Notes: generated by a model from the sequence alone, not told the origin. A stretch of DNA of 64,000 nucleotides from an uncultured Pelagibacteraceae bacterium (GCA_902516345.1 CABXYJ010000004.1:20021-84020); one strand, 5' to 3'. Shown: positions 29,109 to 41,706, numbered from the stretch's first letter. Program-made: numbers and translations.

Positions 29109-32100
29109 TTACTGGTTTACTTGAGCTTCAGACTCCTCAATCTTATCTTGTTCCGACAAGAATTTATTATCATCTTCTAAAGCTTTTTTATTCCATTTAT
29201 TTTTAATATTTCCAGTTCCAGCGGGTACTAATCGACCAACAATAACATTTTCTTTTAACCCACTTAATGGATCAATTTTCCCTTTTATCGCCGCATCTGT
29301 CAAAACTCGTGTTGTTTCTTGGAACGAGGCTGCTGAAATAAATGACTCGGTTTGTAACGAAGCTTTTGTTATACCCATCAGAACTCTTTCACCAATTGCT
29401 TGATTTTTACCCTCATTCTTTAACTTTTCGTTTTCATTTTCAAACTTTATTTTATCTACTATTTCTCCAGGTAAATAAGAAGAGTCTCCTGAGGATTTAA
29501 CTTCTATCTTTTTTAGCATTTGTCTTAAAATAGTTTCGATATGCTTATCATTAATTATAACACCTTGTAATCTATAAACTTCTTGAACTTGATTTACAAA
29601 ATACTCTGTTAACTCTTTTATTCCTAGAATTCTTAAAATATCATGAGGTAATGGTTGACCGTCCAACAAGTACTCACCTTTCATAATTTTTTCGCCCTGA
29701 TTAAAATTAATGTGTTTTCCTTTCGGAATTAAATAATTAGAAGGTTCAGAGCCATCTTCAGGAACAATTGAAACTCTTTGTTTGCCTCTTACCTCTTTAC
29801 CAAAAATTACTTGACCATCATTTTCAGCAATAATTGCGCTATCTTTTGCTTTTCTTGCCTCGAACAATTCTGCAACTCTCGGTAATCCTCCTGTAATATC
29901 TTTTGTTTTTGTTGTCTCCTTTGGTAATCTAGCAATAACATCCCCTGCTGAAACTTTTTGACCATCTTTTACTGAAAGAATTGAGTCTGGAACCAAATAA
30001 TACCTAGCTTCATTATCATCTGCTTTTTTAATTACATTTCCTTTTTCATCTCTTAAAGTAATTCTAGGTTTTAGATCAGTATTTTTTGATTGAGATCTCC
30101 AATCAACTACAGATTTAGATGAAATACCAGTAGCATCATCAGTAGTTTCTTGTATTGATACTCCATCAATAAGATCTACAAAACTTGCGATACCACTTTT
30201 TTCTGCAATTACTGGCGTAGTATAAGGATCCCATTCGCAAATCTTAGTATTTGCTTTTATTTTTTCACCACTTTTAAAAAATAGTTTAGATCCGTATGCA
30301 ACTTTATAGACAGCTATTTGTACACCATTATCATCTTCAATGGAAAGTTGAGTATTTCTTCCCATTACTATTAAATTCTTTTTAGAATCCTCAAGAATAT
30401 TTGAATTGATTATTTTTAAAACTCCATCATTTTTAGAAACTATTTGAGAGTCTTGTTTTACAGATGCCGTTCCACCGACGTGAAAAGTTCTCATGGTCAA
30501 CTGTGTACCTGGTTCACCAATTGATTGAGCAGAAATCATTCCAATAGCTTCTCCAACGTGCACCATTTTACCTCTAGATAGATCTCTACCATAACAAGTA
30601 GCACAAACACCTTCTTTTGAACTACATGTCATTACTGAAAAAACTTTAAGTGATTTAATTCCTGCAGAGTCAATTTTATCACAACCAGCTTCATCTATCA
30701 TAGTTGATTTTTTGATTATTATTTCACCAGTTAAAGGATGCTTAACATCCGACGCTGTCACTCTACCTAAAGATCGTTCAGATAAACTTACGACAACGTT
30801 TCCACCCTCTAAAATTTCTGATAGTTCAATAAATCCTGGGTTATCACAATTTTTCTTTGTAATTGTTAAATCTTGAGCTACATCACATAATCTTCTAGTT
30901 AAATAACCAGAGCTAGCTGTTTTAAGAGCGGTATCAGCTAAGCCTTTTCTAGCTCCATGTGTAGAATTGAAATATTCTAAGGCAGTTAATCCCTCCTTAA
31001 AATTTGAAATAATTGGACTTTCAATAATTTCACCTGATGGTTTAGCAATTAGTCCTCTCATTCCAGCTAATTGCTTCATTTGAGCCGCTGAACCTCTTGC
31101 GCCACTATCAGCCATCATAAAAACTGAATTAATTTTAAGCCCTTCGTCAGTTTTTTCAGTGGCAGAAATGCCTTTCATCATTTCACCAGCAACCTTGTCA
31201 GTACATTTTGACCATGCATCAACTACTTTATTATATTTTTCACCTCTAGTAATCAGACCTTCTGAATACTGAGTTTCGTAATCAGCTATAAGTTTTTTAG
31301 TATCATCAATTAATTTTGTCTTGTTTTCAGGTATTATTAAATCATCTTTACCAAAGGAAATTCCAGCTTTAAAAGCATGCTTGAATCCTAAATCTTTTAG
31401 TTTGTCACAAAATATAACAGTTGTTTTTTGACCACAAAATCTAAAGACAATGTCGATTATTTCGGAGACTGTTTTTTTGGGAAGTAATCTATCTATTAAA
31501 GAAAATTTAATATTAAAATTTTTAGGGAGTAGATTTGCTAGTAAAAACCTTCCAGCAGTTGAAGTATATTTTTCAAATTTTTTCTTTCCATCAGCATCGA
31601 TTGTTTCAAATCTAGAGATGATTGTACTATGAACTTTTATTTGACCTGAGGATAACGCAAATTCAATTTGATCTGCATCAGTAAAATACCCTATAGATTT
31701 ATCTGTAACTGGCTCTTGGGATAAATAATAAATCCCTAAAATCATATCCTGACTTGGTACAATTATAGGCTTACCATTCGAGGGAGATAAAATATTATTG
31801 GTAGACAACATTAAAATCCTAGCTTCTAATTGAGCTTCTAAACTTAAAGGAACATGGACAGCCATTTGATCTCCATCAAAATCAGCATTAAAAGCAGCAC
31901 AAGTTAGTGGATGTAACTCTATGGCATCACCTTCAATTAATTTTGGTTCAAAAGCTTGTACGCCCAATCTATGAAGAGTTGGAGCTCTGTTTAATAATAC
32001 AGGATGCTCTCTCACTATAAGTTCTAAAGCGTCCCAAACTGCATTAGTTTCTTTTTCAACTAATTTCTTTGCTTGTTTTATTGTTGAAGCCAAACCTAAT

Positions 32101-33272
32101 TTATTTAATCTTGCATATAAAAATGGTTTAAAAAGTTCGAGCGCCATTTTTTTTGGCAAACCACATTCATGAAGTTTTAAGTCAGGGCCTACAACAATTA
32201 CAGACCTACCAGAATAATCAACTCTTTTTCCTAATAGATTCTGTCTAAACCTTCCTTGTTTACCTTTGAGCATCTCAGCCAAAGATTTAAGAGGTCTTTT
32301 GCCTGTACCAGTAATTACTCTTCCCCTTCTACCATTATCAAATAAAGCGTCGACAGACTCTTGAAGCATTCGTTTTTCATTTCTTACAATAATATCAGGT
32401 GCCTTTAGATCCATCAGTCTTTTTAAACGATTATTTCTATTTATTACTCTCCTATATAAATCATTCAAATCTGACGTAGCAAATCTACCACCATCTAAAG
32501 GAACTAATGGTCTGAGTTCTGGTGGAATAACAGGAACAACAGTTAAGATCATCCATTCAGGTTTTTGCCCTGTCTCAATAAAAGACTCAATTAATTTTAA
32601 TCTTTTTATTGCTCTTTCTTCATTAACTTTTGACTTAGTCTCTTTTATATAATTAATTAAATTTTTTCTCTCTAGATCTAAGTCTAAATTTTTTAACATT
32701 TCCAAAACAGCTTCTGCTCCAATACCTGTTGTAAAAGCTTCTTCGCCAAATTCATCTTGGTACTTAGCTAGTTCTTCTTCATTTAGTAACTGATTTTTTG
32801 CCAATCCTGTTAAGCCAGGTTCAATAACAATGAAATTTTCAAAATATAAAACTCTTTCAATTTCCTTTAATTTCATATCAACAGCTAAAGCTATTCTGCT
32901 AGGTAGAGATTTTAAAAACCAAATATGAGCTACTGGGGTTGCTAAATTTATGTGACCCATTCGTTCTCTTCTTACATTTGATTTTGTAACTTCAACACCA
33001 CATTTTTCACATATAATTCCTCTAAACTTCATTCTTTTATATTTTCCACACAAACATTCATAATCTTTGATGGGACCAAAGATTCTTGCACAAAAAAGAC
33101 CATCTTTTTCTGGTCTAAATGTTCTATAATTAATAGTTTCAGGTTTTTTAATCTCTCCATATGTCCATGATTTAATTTTTTCGGGACTTGCTAATGAAAT
33201 TTTAATGCTATTAAAGTTTTGTGATTCAATTATTTCAGAATTTTTAAATAGATCTGTTAATTCTTTTTTCAT
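29109..33272 (-). CDS. rpoC: RNA polymerase beta' subunit
   Basis: The 1387-residue subunit holds the catalytic magnesium in '[14 protein letters not shown]'. The N-terminal zinc cluster reads '[23 protein letters not shown]', and a second zinc site appears as '[16 protein letters not shown]'. The trigger-loop region with '[28 protein letters not shown]' is intact. It follows rpoB by 2 bases. No intrinsic terminator is visible between it and rpsL. Confidence 0.99.
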   Translation of the reverse strand: MKKELTDLFKNSEIIESQNFNSIKISLASPEKIKSWTYGEIKKPETINYRTFRPEKDGLFCARIFGPIKDYECLCGKYKRMKFRGIICEKCGVEVTKSNVRRERMGHINLATPVAHIWFLKSLPSRIALAVDMKLKEIERVLYFENFIVIEPGLTGLAKNQLLNEEELAKYQDEFGEEAFTTGIGAEAVLEMLKNLDLDLERKNLINYIKETKSKVNEERAIKRLKLIESFIETGQKPEWMILTVVPVIPPELRPLVPLDGGRFATSDLNDLYRRVINRNNRLKRLMDLKAPDIIVRNEKRMLQESVDALFDNGRRGRVITGTGKRPLKSLAEMLKGKQGRFRQNLLGKRVDYSGRSVIVVGPDLKLHECGLPKKMALELFKPFLYARLNKLGLASTIKQAKKLVEKETNAVWDALELIVREHPVLLNRAPTLHRLGVQAFEPKLIEGDAIELHPLTCAAFNADFDGDQMAVHVPLSLEAQLEARILMLSTNNILSPSNGKPIIVPSQDMILGIYYLSQEPVTDKSIGYFTDADQIEFALSSGQIKVHSTIISRFETIDADGKKKFEKYTSTAGRFLLANLLPKNFNIKFSLIDRLLPKKTVSEIIDIVFRFCGQKTTVIFCDKLKDLGFKHAFKAGISFGKDDLIIPENKTKLIDDTKKLIADYETQYSEGLITRGEKYNKVVDAWSKCTDKVAGEMMKGISATEKTDEGLKINSVFMMADSGARGSAAQMKQLAGMRGLIAKPSGEIIESPIISNFKEGLTALEYFNSTHGARKGLADTALKTASSGYLTRRLCDVAQDLTITKKNCDNPGFIELSEILEGGNVVVSLSERSLGRVTASDVKHPLTGEIIIKKSTMIDEAGCDKIDSAGIKSLKVFSVMTCSSKEGVCATCYGRDLSRGKMVHVGEAIGMISAQSIGEPGTQLTMRTFHVGGTASVKQDSQIVSKNDGVLKIINSNILEDSKKNLIVMGRNTQLSIEDDNGVQIAVYKVAYGSKLFFKSGEKIKANTKICEWDPYTTPVIAEKSGIASFVDLIDGVSIQETTDDATGISSKSVVDWRSQSKNTDLKPRITLRDEKGNVIKKADDNEARYYLVPDSILSVKDGQKVSAGDVIARLPKETTKTKDITGGLPRVAELFEARKAKDSAIIAENDGQVIFGKEVRGKQRVSIVPEDGSEPSNYLIPKGKHINFNQGEKIMKGEYLLDGQPLPHDILRILGIKELTEYFVNQVQEVYRLQGVIINDKHIETILRQMLKKIEVKSSGDSSYLPGEIVDKIKFENENEKLKNEGKNQAIGERVLMGITKASLQTESFISAASFQETTRVLTDAAIKGKIDPLSGLKENVIVGRLVPAGTGNIKNKWNKKALEDDNKFLSEQDKIEESEAQVNQ

Positions 33273-33274
33273 AA

Positions 33275-36200
33275 TTAATTTAGCTCCACGTTTAATGCTA
33301 AGGATTTTATTTCTTTTACAAGCACGTTAAATGATTCGGGTATTCCAGACTCAAAGTTTTCTTCACCTTTTACAATAGTCTCATAAACTTTTACACGACC
33401 AGCTACATCGTCAGATTTTACAGTTAAAATTTCTTGGAGTGTATATGAGGCTCCATAAGCTTCTAAAGCCCAAACTTCCATTTCACCAAATCTTTGACCA
33501 CCAAGTTGCGCTTTTCCTCCTAATGGTTGTTGAGTAACCAAACTATATGGCCCAGTAGATCTTGCATGAATCTTATCCTCAACAAGATGATGTAACTTGA
33601 GCATATAAATGATACCTACAGTGACTGGCCTATCAAATTTTTCACCTGTTCTACCATCCCATAAAAATGTTTGACCTGAGGCAGGAAGTTTTGCTAATTC
33701 TAACATTTCGGTTACATTTTTCTCTTTAGCACCATCAAAAACTGGAGTTGACATTGCAATACCATTTTGAAGGTTTTCGCATAAATCTCTAAACTCAGAC
33801 TTTGATAATTTCTCAACTTTGTCACCAAAAATCTCTTCTCCATAAACTGATTTTAAAAAATTGCTGATTTTTTCAGTTTTCTCAATTTTTTTGTTATTTT
33901 CATTAATTAATTTTTTTACTTCTTCACCGAATTCTTTACATGCCCATCCTAAATGAGTTTCCAAAATTTGGCCTACATTCATTCTGCTAGGAACTCCTAA
34001 AGGGTTCAAAACTATATCTACTGGAGTGCCATCCTCTCGATACGGCATATCCTCAACTGGCACAATTTTACTAACAACTCCTTTATTACCGTGACGACCT
34101 GACATTTTATCACCAGGTCTAAGTCTTCTCTTAATTGCAACAAAAACTTTTACCATTTTCATTACACTGGGCAATAAATCGTCTCCACTTCTGATTTTAA
34201 GGACTTTATCTTCAAATCTTTCAGTAATATCTTGCTTAGCTTTATTGTATTGGTCCTTAAGTTGTTCAAAATCTGACTCATTTTTTGGATTACCAGCTGA
34301 TAATTTAAAAACATCATTTATATTTAATTTATTAATTGTCTCGAAATCAAGCTTAGAGCCAACATCTAAATCTTTAATCTTTTTAGTCAGAGATGTTCCG
34401 TCTAATATTTGAGACGCTCTTTGTTTTATGCTTCTCTCTAAGATTTCTTCCTCCACGATCTTATCTTGTTGAACTTGCTCTATCTCAGCTCTTTCTATCG
34501 TTATTGACCTTTCGTCTTTCTCAATTCCATGTCGATTAAAAACTCTTACATCAACTACTGTTCCACTACTTCCCCTAGACATTCTTAAAGATGTATCTGT
34601 TACGTCAATAGCTTTTTCACCAAAAATTGATCTAAGTAATTTCTCCTCTGGTCCAGAGGCTGAGTCTCCTTTAGGAGTAACTTTACCCACTAAAATATCA
34701 CCTGCATTTACTTCAGCACCAATATAAACAACACCTGACTCATCCAAGTTTTTTAATGCTTCCTCATTCACATTTGGAATGTCTCTAGTTATTTCTTCCT
34801 CCCCCAACTTTGTGTCTCTGGCCATAATTTCATATTCGACTATATGAACTGATGTAAAAACATCATCCGTCACACATCTTTCTGAGATAAGAATTGAATC
34901 TTCAAAATTATAACCCTGCCACGGCATAAAAGCGACTGTCACATTTTTTCCTAAAGCTAATTCACCCAATTTTGTTGAAGGTCCATCAGCAATTATGTCA
35001 CCTGATTTAACCTTGTCACCAACTCTAACTAAAGGTTTTTGGTTAATACAGGTATTTTGATTTGATCTTTTAAATTTTTGTAAATTATAAATATCAACTC
35101 CTGACTTAGAAAAATCCGTTTCTTCAGTTGCTTTTATTACAATTCTTTTTCCATCAATTTTATCTACTATACCATCTCTTCTTGCAACTATTGTTACTCC
35201 AGAGTCAAGTGCAACATCACTTTCAATTCCTGTACCAACTAAAGGAGACTCTGGTTTTAAAAGTGGAACAGCCTGTCTCATCATGTTTGAACCCATAAGT
35301 GCTCTATTTGCATCATCATTTTCTAAAAAGGGTATTAAAGAAGCTGCTACTGAGACTAATTGTTTCGGCGAAACATCTATATAGTCAATTGTTTCAGGTT
35401 TGGATAATAAAAAATTAAGGTTTTGACGACATGATACTAGTTCTTCTATAATCTTATTATTTCTATCTATTTTTGTATTTGCTTGTGCAATAGTATATTT
35501 TGTTTCCTCCATCGCTGATAAATACTCGACTTTTTCCTGAACAATTCCATCTTTAACTCTTTTATATGGGCTCTCAATAAATCCATATTTATTTATTTTT
35601 GCATAAGTTGATAAGCTATTAATTAATCCAATATTAGGACCTTCTGGTGTTTCTATTGGGCAAATTCTTCCGTAATGAGTTGGATGGACATCTCTAACTT
35701 CAAAACCAGCTCTTTCTCTCGTCAAACCTCCAGGACCTAAAGCTGAAACTCTTCTCTTATGTGTTATTTCCGAAAGAGGGTTAGTCTGATCCATAAATTG
35801 TGATAGTTGTGAGCTCGCAAAAAAATCTTTAAGTGAAACCGTTAGAGGTTTAGCGTTTATTAAATCTTGCGGCATAGCTGACTCAACATCTAATGTTGTC
35901 ATTTTTTCTTTTATAGCTCTTTCCATTCTGTAAACACCTATTCGAGCTTGATTTTCAACTAATTCCCCAACTGATCTTACTCTTCTATTTCCTAAATGAT
36001 CAATGTCATCAACTTCATCTTTTCCATCTCTTAAATCCAACATTTTATGTATAATAGCTAAAATATCGTCATTTCTTAAAATTGTGATTTTATCAGAACA
36101 TTCTAAATTTAATCTTGAGTTCATTTTTACTCTTCCCACATCAGATAAATCATATCTATCAGAACTAAAAAAAAGATTGTTAAAAATTTGTGCAGCAATT

Positions 36201-37363
36201 TCGATTGTAGGAGGTTCTCCGGGTCTCAACATTTTATAAATCTCTGTTATTGCCTCATCTTTTGTATTATTTTTATCATTAAGTAATGTTGTAAGTATAT
36301 AAGGACCTTTATTAATTGAATTTGTTATTGAAATTTCTAAAGAATTAATATTTGCCTCTAATATTTTTTGAAGAATAGTCTCATTTATTTCAGTTCCAAT
36401 TTTGAAAGTACCTTCCTCTTCTTCATTTATCTTTATATCTTTGTGTAAATATTTTCCAAATAAAGAATCTTTTGAAACCAAAATATCTTTTAAACCATCA
36501 TTAGCAAACTTTTTAGCAGTTAAATAATTCATTTTATCACCTGAATTTATTACAACTTTTCCTGTTCGTGCATCAATCACTTCTTCAGAAAAATTTTTTG
36601 CCTTATAATTTTCTGGATTAAATTTTGTTTTCCACTTACCAGACTTATTGTCATAAGTGTATTTTTCACTTTCATAAAACTCATTAACTATTTCTGATTT
36701 ACTAAACCCTAGGGCTAACAAAAGCGTTGATACAAAAATTTTCTTTTTTCTGTCTATCTTAAAATATAAAAAATCTTTGACATCATATTCGAAATCTAAC
36801 CAAGAACCTCTATTTGGAATTACTCTACAATTAAATAGTAATTTCCCACTAGCGTGAGTTTTTCCCTTATCATGATCAAAAAATACACCTGGACTTCTAT
36901 GCATTTGATTGACCACAACTCTTTGGACTCCATTAGTGATAAATGTACCACTATTTGTCATCATTGGAACTTCCCCCATGTAGACTTCTTGCTCTTTTGC
37001 AGACAAAATATCCTTAGTATTATTTTCTTGATCAATTTCGTAAACAACTAATCGCAAAGTACATTTTAAAGCTGAAGAATAAGTCAGTCCTCTAGCTATA
37101 CATTCCTCTACATCAAATTTAGGCTTATCTAATTTATATGAAATATACTCTAGTGTCGCTTTATCATTAAGATCTTCAATTGGAAAAATACCCTTAAATA
37201 CTCTATCAAAGCCTTTAGTTAATTCAACAGTCTCTTTATTAAAATCTGTTAGCTCTTTATAGGAATTTTTTTGAACTTCAATCAAATTTGGTATTGATAA
37301 ACTTTCCTTAAGTTTACCAAAACTTTTTCTAATATTTTTCTTTTCAGTAAAAGATATTTGCAT
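33275..37363 (-). CDS. rpoB: RNA polymerase beta subunit
   Basis: The 1362-residue subunit contains the rifampicin-binding region '[30 protein letters not shown]', with Asp, His and Ser at the main resistance positions, so it is of the sensitive type. One E. coli Asn there is Thr. The C-terminal '[17 protein letters not shown]' and '[18 protein letters not shown]' are invariant blocks. ATG 37363 is preferred to the TTG directly before it. rplL lies 54 bases upstream; no attenuator hairpin was recognised there. Confidence 0.99.
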   Translation of the reverse strand: MQISFTEKKNIRKSFGKLKESLSIPNLIEVQKNSYKELTDFNKETVELTKGFDRVFKGIFPIEDLNDKATLEYISYKLDKPKFDVEECIARGLTYSSALKCTLRLVVYEIDQENNTKDILSAKEQEVYMGEVPMMTNSGTFITNGVQRVVVNQMHRSPGVFFDHDKGKTHASGKLLFNCRVIPNRGSWLDFEYDVKDFLYFKIDRKKKIFVSTLLLALGFSKSEIVNEFYESEKYTYDNKSGKWKTKFNPENYKAKNFSEEVIDARTGKVVINSGDKMNYLTAKKFANDGLKDILVSKDSLFGKYLHKDIKINEEEEGTFKIGTEINETILQKILEANINSLEISITNSINKGPYILTTLLNDKNNTKDEAITEIYKMLRPGEPPTIEIAAQIFNNLFFSSDRYDLSDVGRVKMNSRLNLECSDKITILRNDDILAIIHKMLDLRDGKDEVDDIDHLGNRRVRSVGELVENQARIGVYRMERAIKEKMTTLDVESAMPQDLINAKPLTVSLKDFFASSQLSQFMDQTNPLSEITHKRRVSALGPGGLTRERAGFEVRDVHPTHYGRICPIETPEGPNIGLINSLSTYAKINKYGFIESPYKRVKDGIVQEKVEYLSAMEETKYTIAQANTKIDRNNKIIEELVSCRQNLNFLLSKPETIDYIDVSPKQLVSVAASLIPFLENDDANRALMGSNMMRQAVPLLKPESPLVGTGIESDVALDSGVTIVARRDGIVDKIDGKRIVIKATEETDFSKSGVDIYNLQKFKRSNQNTCINQKPLVRVGDKVKSGDIIADGPSTKLGELALGKNVTVAFMPWQGYNFEDSILISERCVTDDVFTSVHIVEYEIMARDTKLGEEEITRDIPNVNEEALKNLDESGVVYIGAEVNAGDILVGKVTPKGDSASGPEEKLLRSIFGEKAIDVTDTSLRMSRGSSGTVVDVRVFNRHGIEKDERSITIERAEIEQVQQDKIVEEEILERSIKQRASQILDGTSLTKKIKDLDVGSKLDFETINKLNINDVFKLSAGNPKNESDFEQLKDQYNKAKQDITERFEDKVLKIRSGDDLLPSVMKMVKVFVAIKRRLRPGDKMSGRHGNKGVVSKIVPVEDMPYREDGTPVDIVLNPLGVPSRMNVGQILETHLGWACKEFGEEVKKLINENNKKIEKTEKISNFLKSVYGEEIFGDKVEKLSKSEFRDLCENLQNGIAMSTPVFDGAKEKNVTEMLELAKLPASGQTFLWDGRTGEKFDRPVTVGIIYMLKLHHLVEDKIHARSTGPYSLVTQQPLGGKAQLGGQRFGEMEVWALEAYGASYTLQEILTVKSDDVAGRVKVYETIVKGEENFESGIPESFNVLVKEIKSLALNVELN

Positions 37364-37417
37364 CAATGTGTTATCACCGATAATAATACTATCAGCGACT
37401 TAAAATTTCCTATTAAT

Positions 37418-37786
37418 TTACTTAAGTTCTACTTTTGCGCCAGCGGCTTCCAATTTCGCTTTAATTTCTTCAGCTTCCTTTTTTGGAACTCCAGTTTTTA
37501 CTTCTTTTGGTGCTCCTTCAACTAAGTCTTTTGCTTCCTTAAGACCAAGAGAAGTTGCTGCTCTTACTTCTTTAATAACATTAATTTTTTTGTCACCAGA
37601 AGAGACAAGCATTATTGTGAAATCATCCTTATCTTCTGCTACTGCTGCGGCTCCACCAGCTGCTGCTGGAGCTGCGGCTGCCATTGGGGTAACTCCCCAT
37701 TTTTCTTCTAGTTGTTTTGAAAGATCTGCCGCTTCAGCAACAGTCAAACTTGATAAATCTTCGATAATTTTATTTAGATCAGGCAT
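37418..37786 (-). CDS. rplL: 50S ribosomal protein L7/L12
   Basis: bL12 forms the flexible stalk that recruits translation GTPases. The 122 residues show the dimerising N-terminal helix pair, the alanine-rich hinge (around residues 36-50) and the C-terminal domain '[32 protein letters not shown]'. Its alanine and glycine codons make it visibly higher in GC than its neighbours. Confidence 0.98.
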   Translation of the reverse strand: MPDLNKIIEDLSSLTVAEAADLSKQLEEKWGVTPMAAAAPAAAGGAAAVAEDKDDFTIMLVSSGDKKINVIKEVRAATSLGLKEAKDLVEGAPKEVKTGVPKKEAEEIKAKLEAAGAKVELK

Positions 37787-37797
37787 ATGTGTTCTCT

Positions 37798-38313
37798 TTA
37801 GGTTGTTTTTTCAGAATTTTCTGTGGGTAAATTACTCATTTTTTCTGAACGTGCAAGTAAAATACTAACCAATTTTGAAGCAGAAGCATTCAAAATACCT
37901 ACGATATTTGCTCTAGCTTCATTTAAAGTTGGTAAATTTGCTACATTTAATACTCCTGCTTGATCGAGAATCTCGTTATCCATTATTCCACCGATCAATT
38001 TTAGATTTTCATTATCTTTTGCAAATTTTGATAATATTCTAGCAGACATTATCGCGTCTTCACCAAAGGCTACTGCTGTAGGGCCACTGAATAGATTCGA
38101 TAAATCTTTACATCTCGTTTTTTCAAGAGCTAATTTTGTTATTCTATTTTTTGTAATCTTAAAAATTATTCCATGTTCTCTCATTTTTAATCTTAGCTCG
38201 TCTAATTGAACCATAGTGAGGCCTTGGTAGTGAGTTACCATAACTGCTTTACTATTCTCAAATTGAGCTGTCATTTCAGTTATATAGTTTTTTTTTTGCT
38301 CTTTGTTCATCAT
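37798..38313 (-). CDS. rplJ: 50S ribosomal protein L10
   Basis: uL10 anchors the L12 dimers. The 171 residues include '[24 protein letters not shown]', '[11 protein letters not shown]'-type sequence (here '[11 protein letters not shown]') and '[11 protein letters not shown]'. The C-terminal helix for L12 binding follows '[19 protein letters not shown]'. Two adjacent ATGs (38313 and 38310) are both possible. Only 5 bases separate it from rplA, so the L10 leader used for autoregulation in E. coli has no room here. Confidence 0.96.
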   Translation of the reverse strand: MMNKEQKKNYITEMTAQFENSKAVMVTHYQGLTMVQLDELRLKMREHGIIFKITKNRITKLALEKTRCKDLSNLFSGPTAVAFGEDAIMSARILSKFAKDNENLKLIGGIMDNEILDQAGVLNVANLPTLNEARANIVGILNASASKLVSILLARSEKMSNLPTENSEKTT

Positions 38314-38318
38314 AAAAA

Positions 38319-39008
38319 TTATATACTCTTACTTAACTTTACTTTATATGAAACACCCATCGTTGAAGTTGCAAAAGCTGATTTGATTAATTCACCTTTA
38401 ACTGTATTATTTGATTTTTCCTTTTCAAGTGTTTCAAGTATAGCATTAAAGTTTTTTATCAACTTATCATCATTAAAAGATTTTTTTCCAATACTTAGAC
38501 CAATATTTCCATCCTTATCATTTCTTATTTCAACTTGACCAGATTTTGCATTAGAGATTGCAGTTTTTAGGTCTTCAGTTACTGAACCTAGTTTTGGATT
38601 AGGCATTAATCCTTTCGGACCTAATACTTTTCCAAGTTTTGATAATTTAATCATCATACTCGGAGTACAAATTAATTTTTCAAAATTCATTTCGCCATTT
38701 TTAATCTTTTCTACAAAATCATCACTACCAACTATGTCTGCACCAGCAGACTTGGCTTCAGCTGATTTTGCATCCTCACAAACTACCGCAACTTTAACTT
38801 TTTTTCCTGTTCCACCAGGAAGATTTACAACTGTTCGAATGTTGACCTCACTTTTTTTTTGTTTGTTATTAATCTGAAAACTCAAATCAATTGATTCATC
38901 AAATTTTGTCGTGCAATTTTTTTTAATAACTGGAATTAACTTTTCAATTAATTCAGCATCTAAATGAGATGTTTTTTCTGGTAATTTTTTAAATCTTTTT
39001 GATGGCAT
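38319..39008 (-). CDS. rplA: 50S ribosomal protein L1
   Basis: uL1 forms the mobile stalk at the E site and in E. coli also represses its own operon. The 229 residues contain 'VNLPGGTGKKVKVAVVCEDA', 'LGKVLGPKGLMPNPKLGSVT' and 'AISNAKSGQVEIRNDKDGNI'. The start overlaps the rplK stop by one base. Confidence 0.98.
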   Translation of the reverse strand: MPSKRFKKLPEKTSHLDAELIEKLIPVIKKNCTTKFDESIDLSFQINNKQKKSEVNIRTVVNLPGGTGKKVKVAVVCEDAKSAEAKSAGADIVGSDDFVEKIKNGEMNFEKLICTPSMMIKLSKLGKVLGPKGLMPNPKLGSVTEDLKTAISNAKSGQVEIRNDKDGNIGLSIGKKSFNDDKLIKNFNAILETLEKEKSNNTVKGELIKSAFATSTMGVSYKVKLSKSI

Positions 39009-39439
39009 TATTCTTTTACCTCAATACCCATTGATCTTGCTGAACCAGCAATTATTTTGACAGCTTGCTCTAGATCAATTGCATTTAAATCATTCATTTT
39101 TTGCTTTGCTATCTCCTCGGCCTGTTTTTTAGTAATTGAAGCTACAATATTCCTCCCAGGTTCTTTAGAACCACTCTTAAGTTTTGCTGCCTCTCTTATA
39201 TAGAAAGATGCTGGTGGAGATTTAATTTTAAAATCGAACTTTTTATCTTTATACACTGTTATCTCAACAGGAACCGGTTTTCCTGCCAGAGATTTAGTTT
39301 TTTCATTAAATGCTTTACAAAACTCCATTATATTTACACCTCTTTGTCCTAAGGCTGGTCCAACTGGAGGTGCAGGATTAGCTTGACCACCTTTTATTTG
39401 AAGTTTAATAAAACCACTAATTTCTTTTTTTGCTGCCAT
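39008..39439 (-). CDS. rplK: 50S ribosomal protein L11
   Basis: uL11 belongs to the GTPase-associated centre. The 143 residues read '[37 protein letters not shown]' early and end '[14 protein letters not shown]'. It directly overlaps nusG on one side and rplA on the other, each by one base. Confidence 0.98.
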   Translation of the reverse strand: MAAKKEISGFIKLQIKGGQANPAPPVGPALGQRGVNIMEFCKAFNEKTKSLAGKPVPVEITVYKDKKFDFKIKSPPASFYIREAAKLKSGSKEPGRNIVASITKKQAEEIAKQKMNDLNAIDLEQAVKIIAGSARSMGIEVKE

Positions 39440-39969
39440 TAACTTGCCTTTTCTACTTGATTGTACTCAAGATCAACTGGTGTTGGTCTGCCAAAAATTG
39501 AAACTGAGACTTTAAGTCTTGATTTTTCTTCATCAATTTCCTCAACCATTCCACTGAATGATGCAAAAGGTCCATCAACCACCTGTATTTTTTCCCCAAT
39601 GCTATACTCAATACCAGATTTTGGCTGTGCAACTCCATCTTTAATCTGACCTAAAATTTTTTCAATTTCTTTATCTGAAACTGGAGCTGGCATACCTTTG
39701 GTTCCTAAAAAACCACTTACTCTTTTTATATTTTTAATCATATGATAAATGTTATTATCCATCTCACTTTTAATTAACACGTACCCTGGAAAGTATTTTT
39801 TTTTTCTTTGAACTCTTTTCCCTCTTTTAACTTCTGTAACATCGTGTGTAGGAACAATAATCTCCTCAAATTTTTCAGTAATTTTTGCTTTATCAGCCTC
39901 TTCTTTGATTAAACTTGCTACTTTATTTTCAAAACTTGAATGTGATTGAACAATGTACCAATTTTTCAT
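39439..39969 (-). CDS. nusG: Transcription termination/antitermination factor NusG
   Basis: NusG binds RNA polymerase and couples it to Rho and the ribosome. The 176 residues begin [20 protein letters not shown] (NGN domain), include '[15 protein letters not shown]', 'VSGFLGT' and the KOW domain '[23 protein letters not shown]'. The frame opens upstream to 40104, but ATG 39969 overlaps the secE stop in a TAATG and gives the family N-terminus. Confidence 0.98.
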   Translation of the reverse strand: MKNWYIVQSHSSFENKVASLIKEEADKAKITEKFEEIIVPTHDVTEVKRGKRVQRKKKYFPGYVLIKSEMDNNIYHMIKNIKRVSGFLGTKGMPAPVSDKEIEKILGQIKDGVAQPKSGIEYSIGEKIQVVDGPFASFSGMVEEIDEEKSRLKVSVSIFGRPTPVDLEYNQVEKAS

Positions 39970-40160
39970 TATAAACTCACTTTCAAAAGGATATCTAGGA
40001 AAAACTTTAATATCTGATCTAATAGTAGAAAAAATAAAGACATTACAACAGCCATTATGAGGACCATTAAAGCACCTTGTAAAGTTTCTTTCCATGTTGG
40101 CCAAGAAACCTTAAAAGCTTCTTGTTTTACATCCTGAATAAATTTAATTGGGTTTTTCAT
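39969..40160 (-). CDS. secE: Preprotein translocase subunit SecE
   Basis: The 63-residue protein is the short SecE with a single membrane segment: amphipathic part 'FIQDVKQEAFKVSWPTWKETLQGALMVLIMAVVMSLFFLLLD' placing the conserved 'KVSWPT' before the helix. It is located between tRNA-Trp and nusG, a standard arrangement. One-base overlap with nusG couples their translation. Confidence 0.97.
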   Translation of the reverse strand: MKNPIKFIQDVKQEAFKVSWPTWKETLQGALMVLIMAVVMSLFFLLLDQILKFFLDILLKVSL

Positions 40161-40181
40161 ACCTTTTATTTTTTAAGTTGT

Positions 40182-40257
40182 TGGCAGGAGCGGAGGGACT
40201 CGAACCCTCAGCCTCCGGTTTTGGAGACCGGCGCTCTACCAATTGAGCTACACTCCT
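40182..40257 (-). tRNA. tRNA-Trp (anticodon CCA)
   Basis: Read on the minus strand, the 76 bases fold as a tRNA: the acceptor AGGAGTG pairs with CGCTCCT, the D arm has GTAGCTCAATTGGTAGAGC, the anticodon loop is CTCCAAA with anticodon CCA, and the T arm contains GGTTCGAGTCC. The 3' CCA is encoded. It stands between tuf and secE, as tRNA-Trp does in many bacteria. Confidence 0.97.
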
Positions 40258-40266
40258 ATAGAGAGC

Positions 40267-41457
40267 TTACTCTATAATTTTAGTTACTACCCCAGCTCCT
40301 ACAGTTCTACCACCTTCTCGAATGGCAAAATTTAACTTTTCAGACATTGCGATTGGTGTAATTAATTTTACAGTAAATTTTGCATCATCACCTGGCATCA
40401 CCATTTCTGTACCAGCTGGCAATTCTACTTCGCCTGTGACATCAGTAGTTCTAAAATAAAACTGTGGTCTGTATTTTGTAAAGAATGGAGTATGTCTTCC
40501 ACCCTCTTCTTTTTTAAGCACATATGCTTGGGCTTCAAATTTAGTGTGTGGGGTCACCGAGCCAGGCTTACATAAAACTTGACCTCTCTCAATGTCTGTT
40601 CTTTCAACACCTCTTAATAACACACCGACATTATCACCAGCTTCACCAGAGTCTAAAAGTTTTCTAAACATTTCTACACCAGTACAAACAGATTTTTTTG
40701 TCTCTCTAATACCAACAATTTCTATCTCATCACCAGTTTTAAGAACACCAGATTCAACTCTTCCTGTTGCAACTGTTCCTCTTCCTGAAATTGAAAAAAC
40801 ATCTTCTACCGGCATTAAAAAATCTTTATCTTTTGGTCTATCTGGTTGAGGTATAAACTCATCGACATTTTTCATTAATTCCAGAATTGAATTTTTTCCA
40901 ATTTCATCATCTCTACCTTCAACTGCCGCGAGAGCTGATCCCTTTGCGATTGGAGTTTTATCACCCGGAAATTTATAAGAAGTTAATAACTCTTTAATTT
41001 CTTCTTCTACTAGGTCTATCATTTCTTTATCATCAACTTGATCGACTTTGTTTAAATAAACACAAATAGCAGGAACTCCTACTTGTCTTGCTAATAGTAT
41101 ATGTTCTCTGGTTTGTGGCATAGGACCGTCTGCAGCATTAACAACTAGGATTGCTCCATCCATTTGAGCTGCACCCGTAATCATATTTTTTACATAATCT
41201 GCGTGACCTGGGCAATCTACGTGAGCGTAGTGTCTCTTTTCAGTTTCGTATTCAACATGCGCAGTTGAAATTGTAATTCCTCTCTCTTTTTCTTCCGGAG
41301 CCTTATCTATCTGATCATATGCTATTGCTTTAGCGCCACCAGTTTCAGATAAAACCTTTGTAATCGCAGCTGTTAAAGTAGTTTTTCCGTGATCCACATG
41401 CCCTATTGTACCAATATTGCAATGTGGTTTATTCCTTACAAATTTTTCTTTTGACAT
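40267..41457 (-). CDS. tuf: Translation elongation factor Tu
   Basis: EF-Tu carries aminoacyl-tRNA to the ribosome. The 396 residues have '[18 protein letters not shown]' (G1), '[14 protein letters not shown]', '[26 protein letters not shown]', 'NKVDQVDD' and the domain III end '[15 protein letters not shown]'. This is the only tuf in the window; the usual second location between fusA and rpsJ is empty. It is preceded by tRNA-Tyr and tRNA-Gly and followed by tRNA-Trp, an order like that of the E. coli tufB operon. Confidence 0.99.
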   Translation of the reverse strand: MSKEKFVRNKPHCNIGTIGHVDHGKTTLTAAITKVLSETGGAKAIAYDQIDKAPEEKERGITISTAHVEYETEKRHYAHVDCPGHADYVKNMITGAAQMDGAILVVNAADGPMPQTREHILLARQVGVPAICVYLNKVDQVDDKEMIDLVEEEIKELLTSYKFPGDKTPIAKGSALAAVEGRDDEIGKNSILELMKNVDEFIPQPDRPKDKDFLMPVEDVFSISGRGTVATGRVESGVLKTGDEIEIVGIRETKKSVCTGVEMFRKLLDSGEAGDNVGVLLRGVERTDIERGQVLCKPGSVTPHTKFEAQAYVLKKEEGGRHTPFFTKYRPQFYFRTTDVTGEVELPAGTEMVMPGDDAKFTVKLITPIAMSEKLNFAIREGGRTVGAGVVTKIIE

Positions 41458-41498
41458 TACTTTTAATCCTCACTTTTTATATTTTTTAATTTTTTTCT

Positions 41499-41572
41499 TG
41501 GAGCGGGTAAAGGGAATCGAACCCTTACATCCAGCTTGGAAGGCTAGCGTTCTACCATTGAACTACACCCGC
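41499..41572 (-). tRNA. tRNA-Gly (anticodon TCC)
   Basis: On the minus strand the 74 bases start GCGGGTG and end with ACCCGCT and an encoded CCA. The D arm is TAGTTCAATGGTAGAA, the anticodon loop CTTCCAA gives TCC, and the T arm is GGGTTCGATTCCC. It reads GGA/GGG codons. It lies 41 bases before tuf and 45 bases after tRNA-Tyr, probably in one transcript. Confidence 0.96.
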
Positions 41573-41617
41573 AAAATTCCAAGAGTAACACTCCAGTATC
41601 ATCTAAAATTTTATTGA

Positions 41618-41703
41618 TGGTGGAGGGGGAAAGATTCGAACTTTCGAAGACCGAAGTCAACGGGTTTACAGCCCGCCCCATTTGACCGCTCTGGAACCCC
41701 TCC
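41618..41703 (-). tRNA. tRNA-Tyr (anticodon GTA)
   Basis: This is a class II tRNA of 86 bases on the minus strand. The acceptor GGAGGGG pairs with CCCCTCC, the anticodon loop CTGTAAA gives GTA, and there is a long variable arm (TGACTTCGGTCTTCG) before the T arm with AGTTCGAAT. CCA is encoded. It heads the tRNA-tuf transcript, with a short hairpin directly upstream of the mature 5' end. Confidence 0.96.
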
Positions 41704-41706
41704 CTT

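Noticed and set aside
39969..40104. 45-residue N-terminal extension of NusG
   Set aside because: It overlaps secE in another frame, and the internal ATG at 39969 gives the family N-terminus and a TAATG junction.
41417..41617. Plus-strand frame with 'GIEPLHPAWKASVLPLNYTRK'
   Set aside because: It is the antisense of tRNA-Gly and the tuf start; this kind of peptide is a well-known false gene call over tRNA genes.
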